From: Actinoplanes lobatus
Lineage (GTDB): Bacteria > Actinomycetota > Actinomycetes > Mycobacteriales > Micromonosporaceae
NCBI RefSeq assembly: GCF_014205215.1
Contig: NZ_JACHNC010000001.1
Location: forward strand, 5,886,501 to 5,950,500
DNA: 64,000 nucleotides
Direction of reading: 5' to 3'
Within the stretch, counting starts at the first letter, position 1. Every line of letters begins with the position of its first letter. The notes below the pieces were generated by a model, which saw nothing but the letters and a program-made list of their open reading frames with translations, had not been told where the DNA came from and ran no database searches. A program made the translations under genes and the position numbers. Positions 14,773-24,321 of the stretch are shown piece after piece.

Positions 14773-17700
14773 AGAAGATCTTGACTTTGATCCTGGTGCT
14801 GATCACGGGTGTGAGCGTTCCGGCAAGCCCGGCGCTCGCCGCCGCCGGACCGCAGAGCGTCGCGGATGTGTATCGCTACCTGGAGGATCCGCGGATGACG
14901 GGTGAGGGCCAGGAGGCGCCGCACGCCGACCTGCGGCCCTTCGCGACCGCGACCGCCACGAAGGACGCGAAGTCACCGTGGGTGACCAGTCTGAACGGTG
15001 GCTGGCGGATGCGGCTGTTCGACCGGCCGGACGATGTGCCGTCCGGGTTCGCCGCCGACGGCTATGACGTGTCGGACTGGAAACGGGTGTCGGTGCCGCA
15101 CACCTGGCAGTCCGACTTCATCGACCATCCGATGTTCCGCAACATTCCGGAGGAGGTCTGGCCGGACGACCCGCCGTTCGTGCCGAAGGACGTCAACCCG
15201 ACCGGCGCGTACGTGCGGACGTTCGACGTGCCGCAGAACTGGGACGGCGGCCGCGAGTTCCTCCGATTCGAGGGTGTGACCAGCGGATACTTCGTCTGGG
15301 TGAACGGCCGCTACGTGGGCTACGACCAGGGTGGCTACACCCCGGCCGAGTTCGACGTGACCGAGTTCCTGCGGCCGGGGCGCAACACGATCGCGGTCCA
15401 GGTGCACCGATGGGGTTCCGGCTCCTACCTGGAGGACTTCGACCAGTGGCGGTACAGCGGCATCTTCCGGGACGTGTGGCTGTACCGTACCGAACAGGTG
15501 CGGCTGCGCGACGCGTACCTCACCACCGATCTCGACAACGATTATCGTGACGCGACACTGACCGCCCGGGTGGAGGTGGCTGGGGCGAGCGACGGCTATG
15601 CGGTGCGGGGCACGCTGCGGGACGCCACCGGGGGTACCGTCGCGGTTGTCGACGGAAACGTCGACCAGGGCGCCGTCAGGCTGAGCACCCTCGTCACCGA
15701 TCCGGCGAAGTGGACGGCCGAGGACCCCAACCTCTACACGCTCGGCCTGGAACTGATCGCCCCGGACGGCCACGTGGCACACATGAGCGCGCAACCGGTC
15801 GGCTTCCGCGAGATCGAGATCCGCGACAGGCAGCTGCTCGTCAACGGCAGGCGCATCCTGGTGAAGGGCGTGAACCGGGCCGAGACGAATCCGGACAGCG
15901 GCCGTCACCTGACCCGCGAAGCACAGCGCGACGACGTGTTCCTCATGAAGAAGCTGCACGTCAACGCGGTACGGACCGCCCACTACCCGTCCGACCCGTA
16001 CCTCTACGACCTGGCCGACAGGTACGGCCTGTGGATCGACGACGAGGTGGACATCGAGACCCACTCGCGGGAGAACTGCCCCAGCACCTGTCTCGCCTCG
16101 AAACCGGAGTGGCAGGACGCGTTCGCCGACCGGTTCCGGGCGATGGTGGCCCGCGACCGCAACCATCCGAGCGTGCTGCTGTGGGACACCGGCAACGAGG
16201 CGGGTCTCGGCACCGCCCACTACGCGATGGCGCAGTGGGCGGACGCCAACGAGCCGACCCGGCCGCTCTACCACCAGTCGAACAACCCGGACGGCGACGC
16301 CCCGTTCGCCGACGTGTCCGGGCCGCGCTATCCCACTCCGGCGTCGCTGGAGAACAAGGCCCGCACCGGCACCAAGCCGATCATCATGGGCGAGTACGCG
16401 CACGCCATGGGCAACAGCATGGGCAACTTCGACGAGTTCTGGGCGATCGCCCGCAGGCAGCCGTCGATGCAGGGCGGTTTCGTGTGGGACTGGGCCGACC
16501 AGAACCTGCGCCAGCCGCTGATCACCACTCCGGACTCGTCGGGCAACCGGATCCAGGCATTCCTGGTCGGCAAGCCCGTCCACATTGACGGGCACCGCGG
16601 GAAGGCGATCAACCTGTCCAGTCTTGACGACTTCGTCAATGTGTTCCGCGACCGGCGGCTCGACCTCACCGCGCAGGTCACCCTGGACGCCTGGGTGAAA
16701 CCGGGACAGTGGGCGGGCAGTTTCCCGATCGTCACCAAGGGGCGGGCATACGCACTCCAGATGCGTGACCAGGACACCCTCGAATTCGGGGTGGATCTCG
16801 GTGACTACATCTCGGTGGCCGCCGACGTGCCGGCCGACTGGTACGACCAGTGGCACCGGGTCACCGGAACCTACGACGGCTCCGCACTGCGCCTGTTCAT
16901 CGACGGTGTGCAGACCGCGGAAACGGCCCGCACCGGCACGATCGACCCCGGCCTGTACGAGGTCAACGTGGGCCGCAACGCCGAGACCCAGCAGGACGAC
17001 CTTCGCGTCCGCACGGGCCGCGGACTGGTCGACGACGTCCGCGTCTACGGCACCGCGCTCACCACCGAACAGTTGGCGGCCGACCCGAAGGACGACGCGA
17101 TCCTGGCGCTCGACCTCGACCGGTTCGAGCGGCGCGGCGACTTCCTCAGCCTCGGGATCAGCCTGTCCGGCACCGACGGCATGGTCACCTCCGACCGCCG
17201 GTTGCAGCCGGAGACCGAGGAGGTGGCGTGGGCGCACTCGCCGATCCGGTTCACCGTGGTCGACGCGGCCGCCGGGATCGTCCGGGTGCACAACGAGCAG
17301 ACGGCCGGAACCCTGCGGTTGCGGCTGAACTGGTCACACCGTGAGGTCGACCGCAAGCTGCGCGGCGGCGTACGGTCGCTGGATCTTCCGGCCGGTGAGA
17401 CGGCCGAACTGGACCTGGGCGCGGCGCCCGCCAACCCGGACGACCGGGAGCGCTGGCTCGACCTGGAGGCGGTGACGGTCGACGACCTGCCGTGGGCGCG
17501 CAAGGGGTGGGTTTTCGCGAAGGAGCAGTTCGCCGCCGGTGGGCGGGTGGTTCCGGGCATCCTGCCGGGTCCGGCGAGCGGCCGGGCGCCGGCTCTCCGC
17601 CACCACGACGACACCATCGAGGTACGGGGTGACGGCTGGCGTTACCGGTTCGCCGACGGGATTCTCACGTCGATGGCCGCCGACGGTCGTGAGCTGCTCA

Positions 17701-19238
17701 CCGCCGGGCCGGAACTGGACGTCTACCGGCCTCCGACCAGCAACGAGACGTACGGCTGGGGCACCGCCGACCGCAACATCTGGCACGACGCCGGGCTCGA
17801 CCGGCTGAGGACCACCGTCGAGGACGTGTCGGCGAAGGTGGACGGTGGTGAAGCGGTGATCACTGTCCGGGCCACGGCGGCCGCCCCCGGCCTGGCCGAC
17901 GTGTTCGCGATCGGGCAGACCCTGACGTACCGGATCGACGCGAACGGTGTCCTCACCCTGGCCCACGCCGTGCAGGCGAAGGGCAGCCGGGTCGGTTCGC
18001 TGCCCTACCTGCCGCGGGTCGGTGTGCAGGTCAAGGTCCCGGCGTCGATGGACGAACTCACCTGGTACGGCACCGGACCGCACGAGACCTACAACGACCG
18101 GCAGAGCGCCGCGACCGTCGGCGTGTGGAGCAGCAGTGTGAACGACCAGTTCACGGCCTATTCACGACCGCAGGCGAACGGCAACCACACCGGCACCCGC
18201 TGGGCGGCGCTCAGCGACGGCCGCCGGACCGGGATCCTGGTCGGCAGCCCGGTCGGCGAATCGCTGGACGTCAGCGTGAGCCGCTACGACGACCTGGACC
18301 GGGCCGAGTACGACCATCAGCTGCCGTTCGTGCGTAACGCCGGCTGGGTGACCCTGCACGCCGCCACCGGGGAGACCGGCATGGGGGAGACGCCGAACTC
18401 GGTGCTCGCCCCGTACCGGTTGGCGCCCGGCGCCGCCTACGACTACGAGCTGGTGCTGCGGCCACTGTCGACCGGTGGGCTACCGGACTCAGCCGCCGCC
18501 GCGCCCTGCCCGCCGGACGTCAGCGTGCAGACCGACGGGACGGCCGAGGCCGGGGTGCCCGAGCGGATCGGCGTGACCGTCACCCCGCGCTGCGCCAGTG
18601 CGCCCGAGGATGTCGTCACCACCCTGGAGGCGCCGGACGGCTGGCAGGTCACACCGGTCGACGGCGGCTTCGACGTGACCGCCCCGGCCGGCACCGACTG
18701 GGGACAGCACCAGCTCACCGCGACGGTCACCTCGGCGACCCCGGACGGGTTCCGCAGCACGGTACGGGCCACGGCCGTCGTCCGTACCCCGCTGCCGTCC
18801 GGATCGCTGTGGGTGAGCGACCTGCCGTTCCTCGACCAGGTCAACGGCTGGGGCCCGGTGGAACGCGACCGCAGCAACGCCGAGCAGCCCGCCGGCGACG
18901 GCCGCCCGATCACCATCGGCGGTGTCGTCTACGACAAGGGTCTCGGCGGGCACGCGGTGTCCCGGGTGGCGGTCGACCTGACCGGCCGCGGCTGCACCGG
19001 CTTCCGCGCCGACGTCGGCGTGGACGACGAGATGGGCTCGTCCGGGTCGGTGGCATTCGAGGTGTGGGTGGACGGTGTCCTCAAGTCGTCGTCCGGCCGG
19101 CTCACCGGGACGGCCTCCGCCCAGCCGCTCACCGCGGACGTGACCGGCGGCAGCCGCCTCGAACTACGGATCACCGACGGCGGCGACGGTGTCGGCGCGG
19201 ACCACGGCGACTGGGCGGCCGCCCGCCTGATCTGCTAG
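14769..19238 (+). CDS. Secreted GH2 beta-galactosidase with LamG insertion and C-terminal NPCBM domain
   Basis: 1489 aa. GTG 14769 overlaps the stop of the GH30 gene (GTGA), so translation is coupled. A signal peptide ends near ALAAAG. The LacZ-like domains follow: sugar-binding jelly roll (SLNGGWRMRLF, VPHTWQSDF), Ig-like domain, then the TIM barrel with acid/base Glu477 in LLWDTGNEAGLG and nucleophile Glu542 in IIMGEYAHAMGNSMGNF. A LamG-like domain (about 596-772; AWVKPG ... GRGLVDDVRVYGTAL) is inserted where LacZ has a barrel loop; the chain resumes with GTDGMVTSDRR and a Bgal_small_N domain (DVYRPPTSNET). NEW3-like and NPCBM domains (WVSDLPFLDQVNGWG ... KGLGGHA) end the protein. It would release galactose from oligosaccharides made by its partner. 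Confidence 0.93.
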   Translation: MKKILTLILVLITGVSVPASPALAAAGPQSVADVYRYLEDPRMTGEGQEAPHADLRPFATATATKDAKSPWVTSLNGGWRMRLFDRPDDVPSGFAADGYDVSDWKRVSVPHTWQSDFIDHPMFRNIPEEVWPDDPPFVPKDVNPTGAYVRTFDVPQNWDGGREFLRFEGVTSGYFVWVNGRYVGYDQGGYTPAEFDVTEFLRPGRNTIAVQVHRWGSGSYLEDFDQWRYSGIFRDVWLYRTEQVRLRDAYLTTDLDNDYRDATLTARVEVAGASDGYAVRGTLRDATGGTVAVVDGNVDQGAVRLSTLVTDPAKWTAEDPNLYTLGLELIAPDGHVAHMSAQPVGFREIEIRDRQLLVNGRRILVKGVNRAETNPDSGRHLTREAQRDDVFLMKKLHVNAVRTAHYPSDPYLYDLADRYGLWIDDEVDIETHSRENCPSTCLASKPEWQDAFADRFRAMVARDRNHPSVLLWDTGNEAGLGTAHYAMAQWADANEPTRPLYHQSNNPDGDAPFADVSGPRYPTPASLENKARTGTKPIIMGEYAHAMGNSMGNFDEFWAIARRQPSMQGGFVWDWADQNLRQPLITTPDSSGNRIQAFLVGKPVHIDGHRGKAINLSSLDDFVNVFRDRRLDLTAQVTLDAWVKPGQWAGSFPIVTKGRAYALQMRDQDTLEFGVDLGDYISVAADVPADWYDQWHRVTGTYDGSALRLFIDGVQTAETARTGTIDPGLYEVNVGRNAETQQDDLRVRTGRGLVDDVRVYGTALTTEQLAADPKDDAILALDLDRFERRGDFLSLGISLSGTDGMVTSDRRLQPETEEVAWAHSPIRFTVVDAAAGIVRVHNEQTAGTLRLRLNWSHREVDRKLRGGVRSLDLPAGETAELDLGAAPANPDDRERWLDLEAVTVDDLPWARKGWVFAKEQFAAGGRVVPGILPGPASGRAPALRHHDDTIEVRGDGWRYRFADGILTSMAADGRELLTAGPELDVYRPPTSNETYGWGTADRNIWHDAGLDRLRTTVEDVSAKVDGGEAVITVRATAAAPGLADVFAIGQTLTYRIDANGVLTLAHAVQAKGSRVGSLPYLPRVGVQVKVPASMDELTWYGTGPHETYNDRQSAATVGVWSSSVNDQFTAYSRPQANGNHTGTRWAALSDGRRTGILVGSPVGESLDVSVSRYDDLDRAEYDHQLPFVRNAGWVTLHAATGETGMGETPNSVLAPYRLAPGAAYDYELVLRPLSTGGLPDSAAAAPCPPDVSVQTDGTAEAGVPERIGVTVTPRCASAPEDVVTTLEAPDGWQVTPVDGGFDVTAPAGTDWGQHQLTATVTSATPDGFRSTVRATAVVRTPLPSGSLWVSDLPFLDQVNGWGPVERDRSNAEQPAGDGRPITIGGVVYDKGLGGHAVSRVAVDLTGRGCTGFRADVGVDDEMGSSGSVAFEVWVDGVLKSSSGRLTGTASAQPLTADVTGGSRLELRITDGGDGVGADHGDWAAARLIC

Positions 19239-19280
19239 GCACCCGATTCGGAAGGAACGGTGGGCCGGCTGCTCCGCGCG

Positions 19281-20561
19281 CTACGACGCCGGGCCCACCT
19301 CGATCACGCCGCGGGCTCCGCGCTCGGCATCGACCATCGAGTGGCTCACGAACGGGTAGTGGCCGGACTCCGGCAGGACCGCCTCCACATAGCCACCGGA
19401 GGCCGGGCCCAGTTGCAGCACCTGGGCGCCGCCCGGATCGTCCGGCCCGAGCACCCGGCGGCCCTCCAGATAGACCGTGTCGAACTGGGCGCCGACCACA
19501 TGGAACGACGACGAGCGGTTCGGGCCGGCGTCCAGCACCCAGATCCGTACCCGGTCGCCGGCCGTCGCGGTGAGCGGCCGGTGCGCGTACTGGTTCGGGT
19601 GGCCGTTGAACATCACCGCGTCCGGCTGCTCGGCCTGCATCTTGGCCAGGTCGCCGACCTGGCCGTCGGCGCCGGCGTACAGCTCCGACTGGACCAGCAC
19701 GTACTCGTGGTCGACCTTGGCCAGATCCGGTGGATCGATGATCACCGCGCCGTACATGCCGTTGCCGATGTGGTGCAGCATCGGCATCGTCGAGCAGTGG
19801 TACATCCAGATGCCGGCCTTCGTGGCGGTGAACCGGTAGGTGAGCGACTCGCCCGGGTCGATGGGGCGCATCGGCTGGTCCGGGGCGAGTGCCCCGGCGT
19901 GGAAGTCGACACCGTGATCCATGGTGCCGTCGTTGGTCAGCGTCACCTCGAAGACGTCACCGACGCGGCCGCGCAGCACCGGGCCGGGAACCGTGCCGCC
20001 GTATGTCCACATCAGTTGCCGCACACCCGGGGCCACCTCGATCTGCACCTCCTTGACGTGCAGGTCGACGCGGTGCACCGCCTCCGCCGGCGTGGTCGGC
20101 GCGGTGGCGTCCCGGACGGTTTCGATGCCGTGCTCATCGGCCGCCATGTGCGTGCCGGCGCCGGTGACGATCGTCAGGGTCATGCCGGCCTGCCGGTGCG
20201 CGGGCAGTGAGCACCAGCCCTCGACCGTCGCGCCGACGACGCCGGCATCCAGGCGGGCGGTGCCGTGCCGCTCGACCATTCCGGTGCGGGCGCCGTTGGC
20301 CAGAACCAGGTCGTGCCGCCGCTCGTCGTCGTTGGTCAGTTCGATGACCAGCCGGTCGCCGGGCGGCACGGTGATCGTGTCCGGGTGGTACCGCATGTCC
20401 TTCGCGGTCACCGCCACGGTCGTGGTGTGGCCGGTCGGGGCGACGTCCGCCGCCGCGACGGTCGTGGGCGGGTCGGTGGCGCGTTGCGCCACGGTGCCGG
20501 CCAGCACGGCCAGCAGGACCAGGGCGACACCGGCGGCTGCACCGCCGAGCGGACGGGACAC
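19281..20561 (-). CDS. NirK-like multicopper oxidase with extra N-terminal cupredoxin domain
   Basis: 426 aa from GTG 20561, which follows GGAGGTAACC. A signal/anchor helix is followed by a cupredoxin domain with a type 1 copper pattern (GWCSLPAHRQAGM), then a two-domain copper nitrite reductase-like core: DHGVDFHAGAL, the type 1/2 site MYHCSTMPMLHHIGNGMYG and the distal SFHVVGAQFDTVYLEG, with the three type 2 His positions of NirK visible. NirK reduces nitrite to nitric oxide outside the membrane; a laccase-like activity cannot be excluded. It is last in a three-gene minus-strand unit with two membrane proteins. Confidence 0.8.
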   Translation of the reverse strand: MSRPLGGAAAGVALVLLAVLAGTVAQRATDPPTTVAAADVAPTGHTTTVAVTAKDMRYHPDTITVPPGDRLVIELTNDDERRHDLVLANGARTGMVERHGTARLDAGVVGATVEGWCSLPAHRQAGMTLTIVTGAGTHMAADEHGIETVRDATAPTTPAEAVHRVDLHVKEVQIEVAPGVRQLMWTYGGTVPGPVLRGRVGDVFEVTLTNDGTMDHGVDFHAGALAPDQPMRPIDPGESLTYRFTATKAGIWMYHCSTMPMLHHIGNGMYGAVIIDPPDLAKVDHEYVLVQSELYAGADGQVGDLAKMQAEQPDAVMFNGHPNQYAHRPLTATAGDRVRIWVLDAGPNRSSSFHVVGAQFDTVYLEGRRVLGPDDPGGAQVLQLGPASGGYVEAVLPESGHYPFVSHSMVDAERGARGVIEVGPAS

Positions 20562-20566
20562 GGCGG

Positions 20567-21754
20567 TTACCTCCGGGCTTGCACGAGTACGCGTACGGCG
20601 GGCACCAGGAACTGGCACAACGCGACGAGCAGCAGCAACGACGTGGCGATCCGGGCGTACGGGCCGGTCGGCAGCAGGAACGCCAGCAGCGCGGCGTTGG
20701 CCATCGCGACCCGCTGCGCCCAGTTCCGGTCCAGCGCCGCGCTCCGTTCCCGCGCCACGGCCGGGCCGCCGCCGAGCACCATCGGCAGCAGGTACGCCAG
20801 CGACCCGAGCAGCACCTGCGCCACCGCCCCGGCCAGCAGCGGCAGCAGCACGATCCCGAACCGGTCCACGGCCACGTCCGGGCCGCCCGCGGTCAGCAGC
20901 GTCCACGCGTCCAGCCCGAGCGCGGCCAGCAGCCAGGCCGCCCCGGCCGCGATCGACCAGGCGGCGAACGACTCCGGCGGTTTGGCCAGCCCGACCCGTA
21001 CCGCCGGGATCGCGGTCCGGACCACGGCCGCCGCGATCAGGCCCAGCCCGGCGGCCGTCACCACCGGCCACCAGGCGAGCACCGCCACCGCCAGCAGGAC
21101 CAGGCCGGACACCGCAAGCGGCAGCGCGATCCGGGCCGCGGCGACCGCGTCGTCGGCCATCCGGGTCCGCAGCACGGTCGGCCACAACGTGAGGATCGTG
21201 CCGAGGATGGTCAGCATGATCCAGCCGAGCAGGTTCACGTGGGCGTGGAACAGGATCAGCCGGGACCGGGCCGCGTCGTCGGTGACCAGCATCCACGCGC
21301 CCGCCGGGATTCCGGTCAGCAGCGCCACGGCCGCCGCCACGTAGTAGTGCACGGTCACCGTGAACCGGGCCGGCAGCGCCGACCGCAGCCGGGCGGTCAG
21401 CCACCACAGGTGCGCGGCCACCGCCGCGAACACCGCGGCCGCGCCGCCCACGCCGATCCACGGCAGTTCCGCGGCGCCACCGGCCAGAACGGCCAGCACA
21501 CCCGCGTTGAGCAGGAGCAGCCGGATCGCCTCACCGGTCCGCCGGGCCGGGATCGGGGCGCGTAGCACGGCCACCGTGAAATGGGCGCCCCACACCAGGA
21601 TGGCGTTGGTGGCCGCGCCGAGCAGCAGCATGTGGATCGCCAGCCACCGCCACGTGGGCAGCATCGGATGGGCGAACGCCAGCACCACCAGGCCGGCCAG
21701 ATACATCAACGGCAGAGCCCCGGTACGCCGGTGCCAGCCGGCCCGCCCGTTCAC
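20567..21754 (-). CDS. Polytopic membrane protein coupled to the NirK-like oxidase
   Basis: 395 aa with about 11-12 hydrophobic segments. GTG 21754 overlaps the stop of the upstream gene and its own stop lies 5 bases before the oxidase start, so all three are co-translated. Histidines cluster in membrane segments (LILFHAHVNLLGWIMLTILG, VTVHYYVAAAV, LAIHMLLLGAATNAILVWGAHF), a pattern reminiscent of heme-copper oxidase-like and NnrS-like proteins. It could carry metal or heme and deliver electrons or copper to the oxidase; this is inference. Confidence 0.65.
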   Translation of the reverse strand: MNGRAGWHRRTGALPLMYLAGLVVLAFAHPMLPTWRWLAIHMLLLGAATNAILVWGAHFTVAVLRAPIPARRTGEAIRLLLLNAGVLAVLAGGAAELPWIGVGGAAAVFAAVAAHLWWLTARLRSALPARFTVTVHYYVAAAVALLTGIPAGAWMLVTDDAARSRLILFHAHVNLLGWIMLTILGTILTLWPTVLRTRMADDAVAAARIALPLAVSGLVLLAVAVLAWWPVVTAAGLGLIAAAVVRTAIPAVRVGLAKPPESFAAWSIAAGAAWLLAALGLDAWTLLTAGGPDVAVDRFGIVLLPLLAGAVAQVLLGSLAYLLPMVLGGGPAVARERSAALDRNWAQRVAMANAALLAFLLPTGPYARIATSLLLLVALCQFLVPAVRVLVQARR

Positions 21755-22821
21755 GCCATCACCGCCCAGGCCCGCCGGGACAGGGTGACCGCGCAGCCCG
21801 CGAAGGTCAGAACGGCCAGGATGTTGGCGGTCCCGGCGAAGCGCCACACCGGCTCGAGCCCGGCGGCGTCCCCGGCCACCACCCGGACCAGCAGCGACAG
21901 GTGCAGCAGGGCGAGCGGCAGGTACAGCACCGGGTGGTACGGCAGCGGGCGGCGCACCACCGCCGGCAGGATCACCGGGGCGTGCACGAAGATCATCGAC
22001 AGGACGAAGCCGAGGAACACGGCGTGCAGCGTCGCGTCGTACCGGGGGCCGTCGGCCACCGGCCCGGCGCCCGCCCACAGCAGCCCGGCCACCGCCAGCC
22101 ACCCGTAGCCGGCCAGCAGACCCACCGCGATGTACCGGGGCAGACCGGTCGACCGGACGGTGCGGCGGGCCACGTCGTAGACGGCCAGCCAGGCGGTCAC
22201 CGCGAGCAGTGCCAGCCCGAACAGCCGGGTGCCCGCCTCCGGCCGGACCGTGGCCGCGGTCGCCGCGAACACCAGCGCCGACATCACGGTCAGGAACCAG
22301 CGTTCGGCGGCGGGGGAGCGCAACGCCACATGGGCCAGTTCCAGGCGCTCGCCCGCGATCGTGCCGACCACGAACACCACCATCCACGGCACGGTCTCGG
22401 CGACCGGGTAACCGGCCAGCCACAGCAGGGTGGCGGCGTACCAGCCGAACGCCCCGGCCGCCTGGGCCAGCAGGGCCGCCGACTGCTGCCGCGCCCACAG
22501 CGCCCGGTAGATGCCGAGCAGTCCGACCGAGGCCAGCATGAGGGCCGCCCGGCCGATCAGGACCGGGCCGAACACCAGCAGGATCAGGGCGCCCACGGCC
22601 GAGCAGGCCGGGGCCGACAGCGCCCAGGTGCGGCGCAGGGCGACGGCCCGTTCGACGGCCACCAGTGTGCCGGCGAAACCGAACACCATCACCGGGCCGT
22701 GTACCTCGTCGACCGGGCCGGGTGGCGCCGGCACCGGCACGCCGAGAAGCAGCAGAGCGCCGTACAGGCCGCCGAGCAGCGCGAGCGCGGCACCGGCCAG
22801 AACGGGAAGCCGGATCCTCAC
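21751..22821 (-). CDS. NnrS-like polytopic membrane protein
   Basis: 356 aa, about 10-12 hydrophobic segments, first gene of the NirK-like operon. Conserved-looking His residues occur in VDEVHGPVMVFGFAGTL, ERLELAHVAL and TLHAVFLGFVLSMIFVHAPV, resembling the H-x(n)-GF patterns of NnrS, a heme/copper membrane protein linked to nitric-oxide stress. Operon context with a copper nitrite-reductase-like enzyme supports a role in reactive nitrogen metabolism, but the similarity is only by pattern. Confidence 0.6.
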   Translation of the reverse strand: MRIRLPVLAGAALALLGGLYGALLLLGVPVPAPPGPVDEVHGPVMVFGFAGTLVAVERAVALRRTWALSAPACSAVGALILLVFGPVLIGRAALMLASVGLLGIYRALWARQQSAALLAQAAGAFGWYAATLLWLAGYPVAETVPWMVVFVVGTIAGERLELAHVALRSPAAERWFLTVMSALVFAATAATVRPEAGTRLFGLALLAVTAWLAVYDVARRTVRSTGLPRYIAVGLLAGYGWLAVAGLLWAGAGPVADGPRYDATLHAVFLGFVLSMIFVHAPVILPAVVRRPLPYHPVLYLPLALLHLSLLVRVVAGDAAGLEPVWRFAGTANILAVLTFAGCAVTLSRRAWAVMA

Positions 22822-22872
22822 GACCCGAACGCTAGGCCGCGGGTGGTCCCGTCCGGCAGGGCCGATGGGCCC

Positions 22873-23502
22873 CTACGGCTCCTGCACCATGAAGGAACTC
22901 GCCTTCGGGAAGCCGGCCGAGCCGTCCGGCTTGTCGATGTAGAGCTTCTCGCCGCGCCGGTGCACCAGATACTCCGGATAGTTCTTCGAGCGCAGCCGGA
23001 CCGTACCGATCGCGGTGCCCGCCTCCTGGCAGAAGGTGGCGTCGGCGCGGAACAGGTCCGATTCCTCCGCGACGTCGAAGCGCAGCCGGTAGTCGTAGTG
23101 GCGCAGGTAGTGGCCGTCCTCGGTGTGGAACGAGTAGCAGGTGCCGTCGGCCAGGCCGGGAACCACGGTCAGCGGCAGCGGGCCGACCCGGGACAGCGCG
23201 GCGAAATCACCATCGGTGGTCAGGTAGGTGCCGGGGTCGCCGAGCGGGGACACCACCCAGGTGCCGGCGGCCAGCTGGGCCGGGACGGAACTCGGCGAGG
23301 CGGTCGCGGCCGGTGACGGCGGTGCGGTCACGGCCGCCGGCGCGGACTCCGCCCGGTCGGCGCCTCCGGTGGAGTTCCAGGCCACGAAGCCCACGCCGAC
23401 CACGGCGACGGCGGCCACACCGACGATGATCGGCATCACCGGAGGTGTACGGCGAGTCTGCCCGTAGACGGTGCCCGCGGGTTCAGGAGCCTGGTCGATC
23501 AT
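22873..23502 (-). CDS. Membrane-anchored protein with AbfB-like (CBM42-type) beta-trefoil
   Basis: 209 aa. A short cytoplasmic N-terminus, one helix (VMPIIVGVAAVAVVGVGFVAW) and a Ser/Pro/Ala linker place the rest outside the cell. The external domain has the AbfB arrangement: GTYLTTDGDF, YSFHTEDGHYLRHYDYRLRFD, then FRADATFC and a third lobe with RSKNYPEYLVHRR. AbfB domains bind arabinofuranose in plant polysaccharides. No catalytic domain is present, so it may only hold arabinan or arabinogalactan at the cell surface. Divergent from the GPP34 gene. Confidence 0.78.
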   Translation of the reverse strand: MIDQAPEPAGTVYGQTRRTPPVMPIIVGVAAVAVVGVGFVAWNSTGGADRAESAPAAVTAPPSPAATASPSSVPAQLAAGTWVVSPLGDPGTYLTTDGDFAALSRVGPLPLTVVPGLADGTCYSFHTEDGHYLRHYDYRLRFDVAEESDLFRADATFCQEAGTAIGTVRLRSKNYPEYLVHRRGEKLYIDKPDGSAGFPKASSFMVQEP

Positions 23503-23615
23503 GGCGGTGACCCTAACCGGTTCCGGCCGCGGGGTACGAAGGGCGTCCCACTGTCCATCCTGGTCTTGACGCTGCGCAACCTCACCGCAACCATTCGCCG
23601 ATATCGTGATGTGCC

Positions 23616-24260
23616 GTGAAGCTTGCTCCGGCGGACGACTTCTACCTGGCAGCCCACGACGGCATCGGCGGGCGGCTGCTGATCACCGCTGAGCTGCTCG
23701 GCGCGGGCCTGGGCGCCGCACTGCTCGGCGAGCTGATGTTCTGGCGCCGGCTTCAGCCGGACGGCGACATGGTGCACGTGATCGACCCGCGGCCGACCGG
23801 CGACCGGGCCACCCTGGTCCTGCTGGAACGCCTCGCCGCCACCCCCGGCCCGCATGCGCTGCGGCGCTGGATCGCCCACCTCGCCACCAGCGGCATGGCC
23901 GTCGACCTGGTGGAGAAGCGGCTGATCGCGGCGGGGGCCATCCGGTGGGAGGCGAAGCGGCGGCTGCTCGGCTCCCACCCGCCGCAGCTGGTGTTCGCCG
24001 ATCCGAAGAGCACCGGTGAGCCGACCACCCGGATCCGGACGCATCTGTCGTACAACGAGACGCTGGAGACCGCCGACCTGATGCTCGCCACGCTGATCAT
24101 CGCGACCGGGCTGGACGCGTACGTGCTGGACAACTGCAACCCGCGGGACCGGGCCCGGCTGTTCGACCAGTTCCGCCGGCACCTGCCGCGGGCGCTCGGT
24201 GATCTGGCCGGTCAGGTGAAGGAGGCCGCCGAGGACCTCGCGGCTACTCGCATCGCCTGA
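23616..24260 (+). CDS. GPP34 (GOLPH3-like) domain protein
   Basis: 214 aa from GTG 23616. The start (APADDFYLAAHDGIGG) and blocks such as LLGAGLGAALLGELMFW, VDLVEKRLIAAGAIRWE and ETADLMLATLIIATGLD are typical of bacterial GPP34 proteins, homologues of the eukaryotic Golgi phosphoprotein that binds PI4P. Actinobacteria carry several copies of unknown function; a lipid-binding peripheral membrane role is plausible. Confidence 0.88.
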   Translation: MKLAPADDFYLAAHDGIGGRLLITAELLGAGLGAALLGELMFWRRLQPDGDMVHVIDPRPTGDRATLVLLERLAATPGPHALRRWIAHLATSGMAVDLVEKRLIAAGAIRWEAKRRLLGSHPPQLVFADPKSTGEPTTRIRTHLSYNETLETADLMLATLIIATGLDAYVLDNCNPRDRARLFDQFRRHLPRALGDLAGQVKEAAEDLAATRIA

Positions 24261-24321
24261 CCGGCGGGGATAGGCTCACTTCCGTCCGTTCGGCCCTGCC
24301 GTTGCGGGCGCTCCGGGGACC

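Noticed and set aside
14973..17291. 772-codon minus-strand frame inside the GH2 gene
   Set aside because: Antisense to conserved catalytic regions; no similarity to any family.
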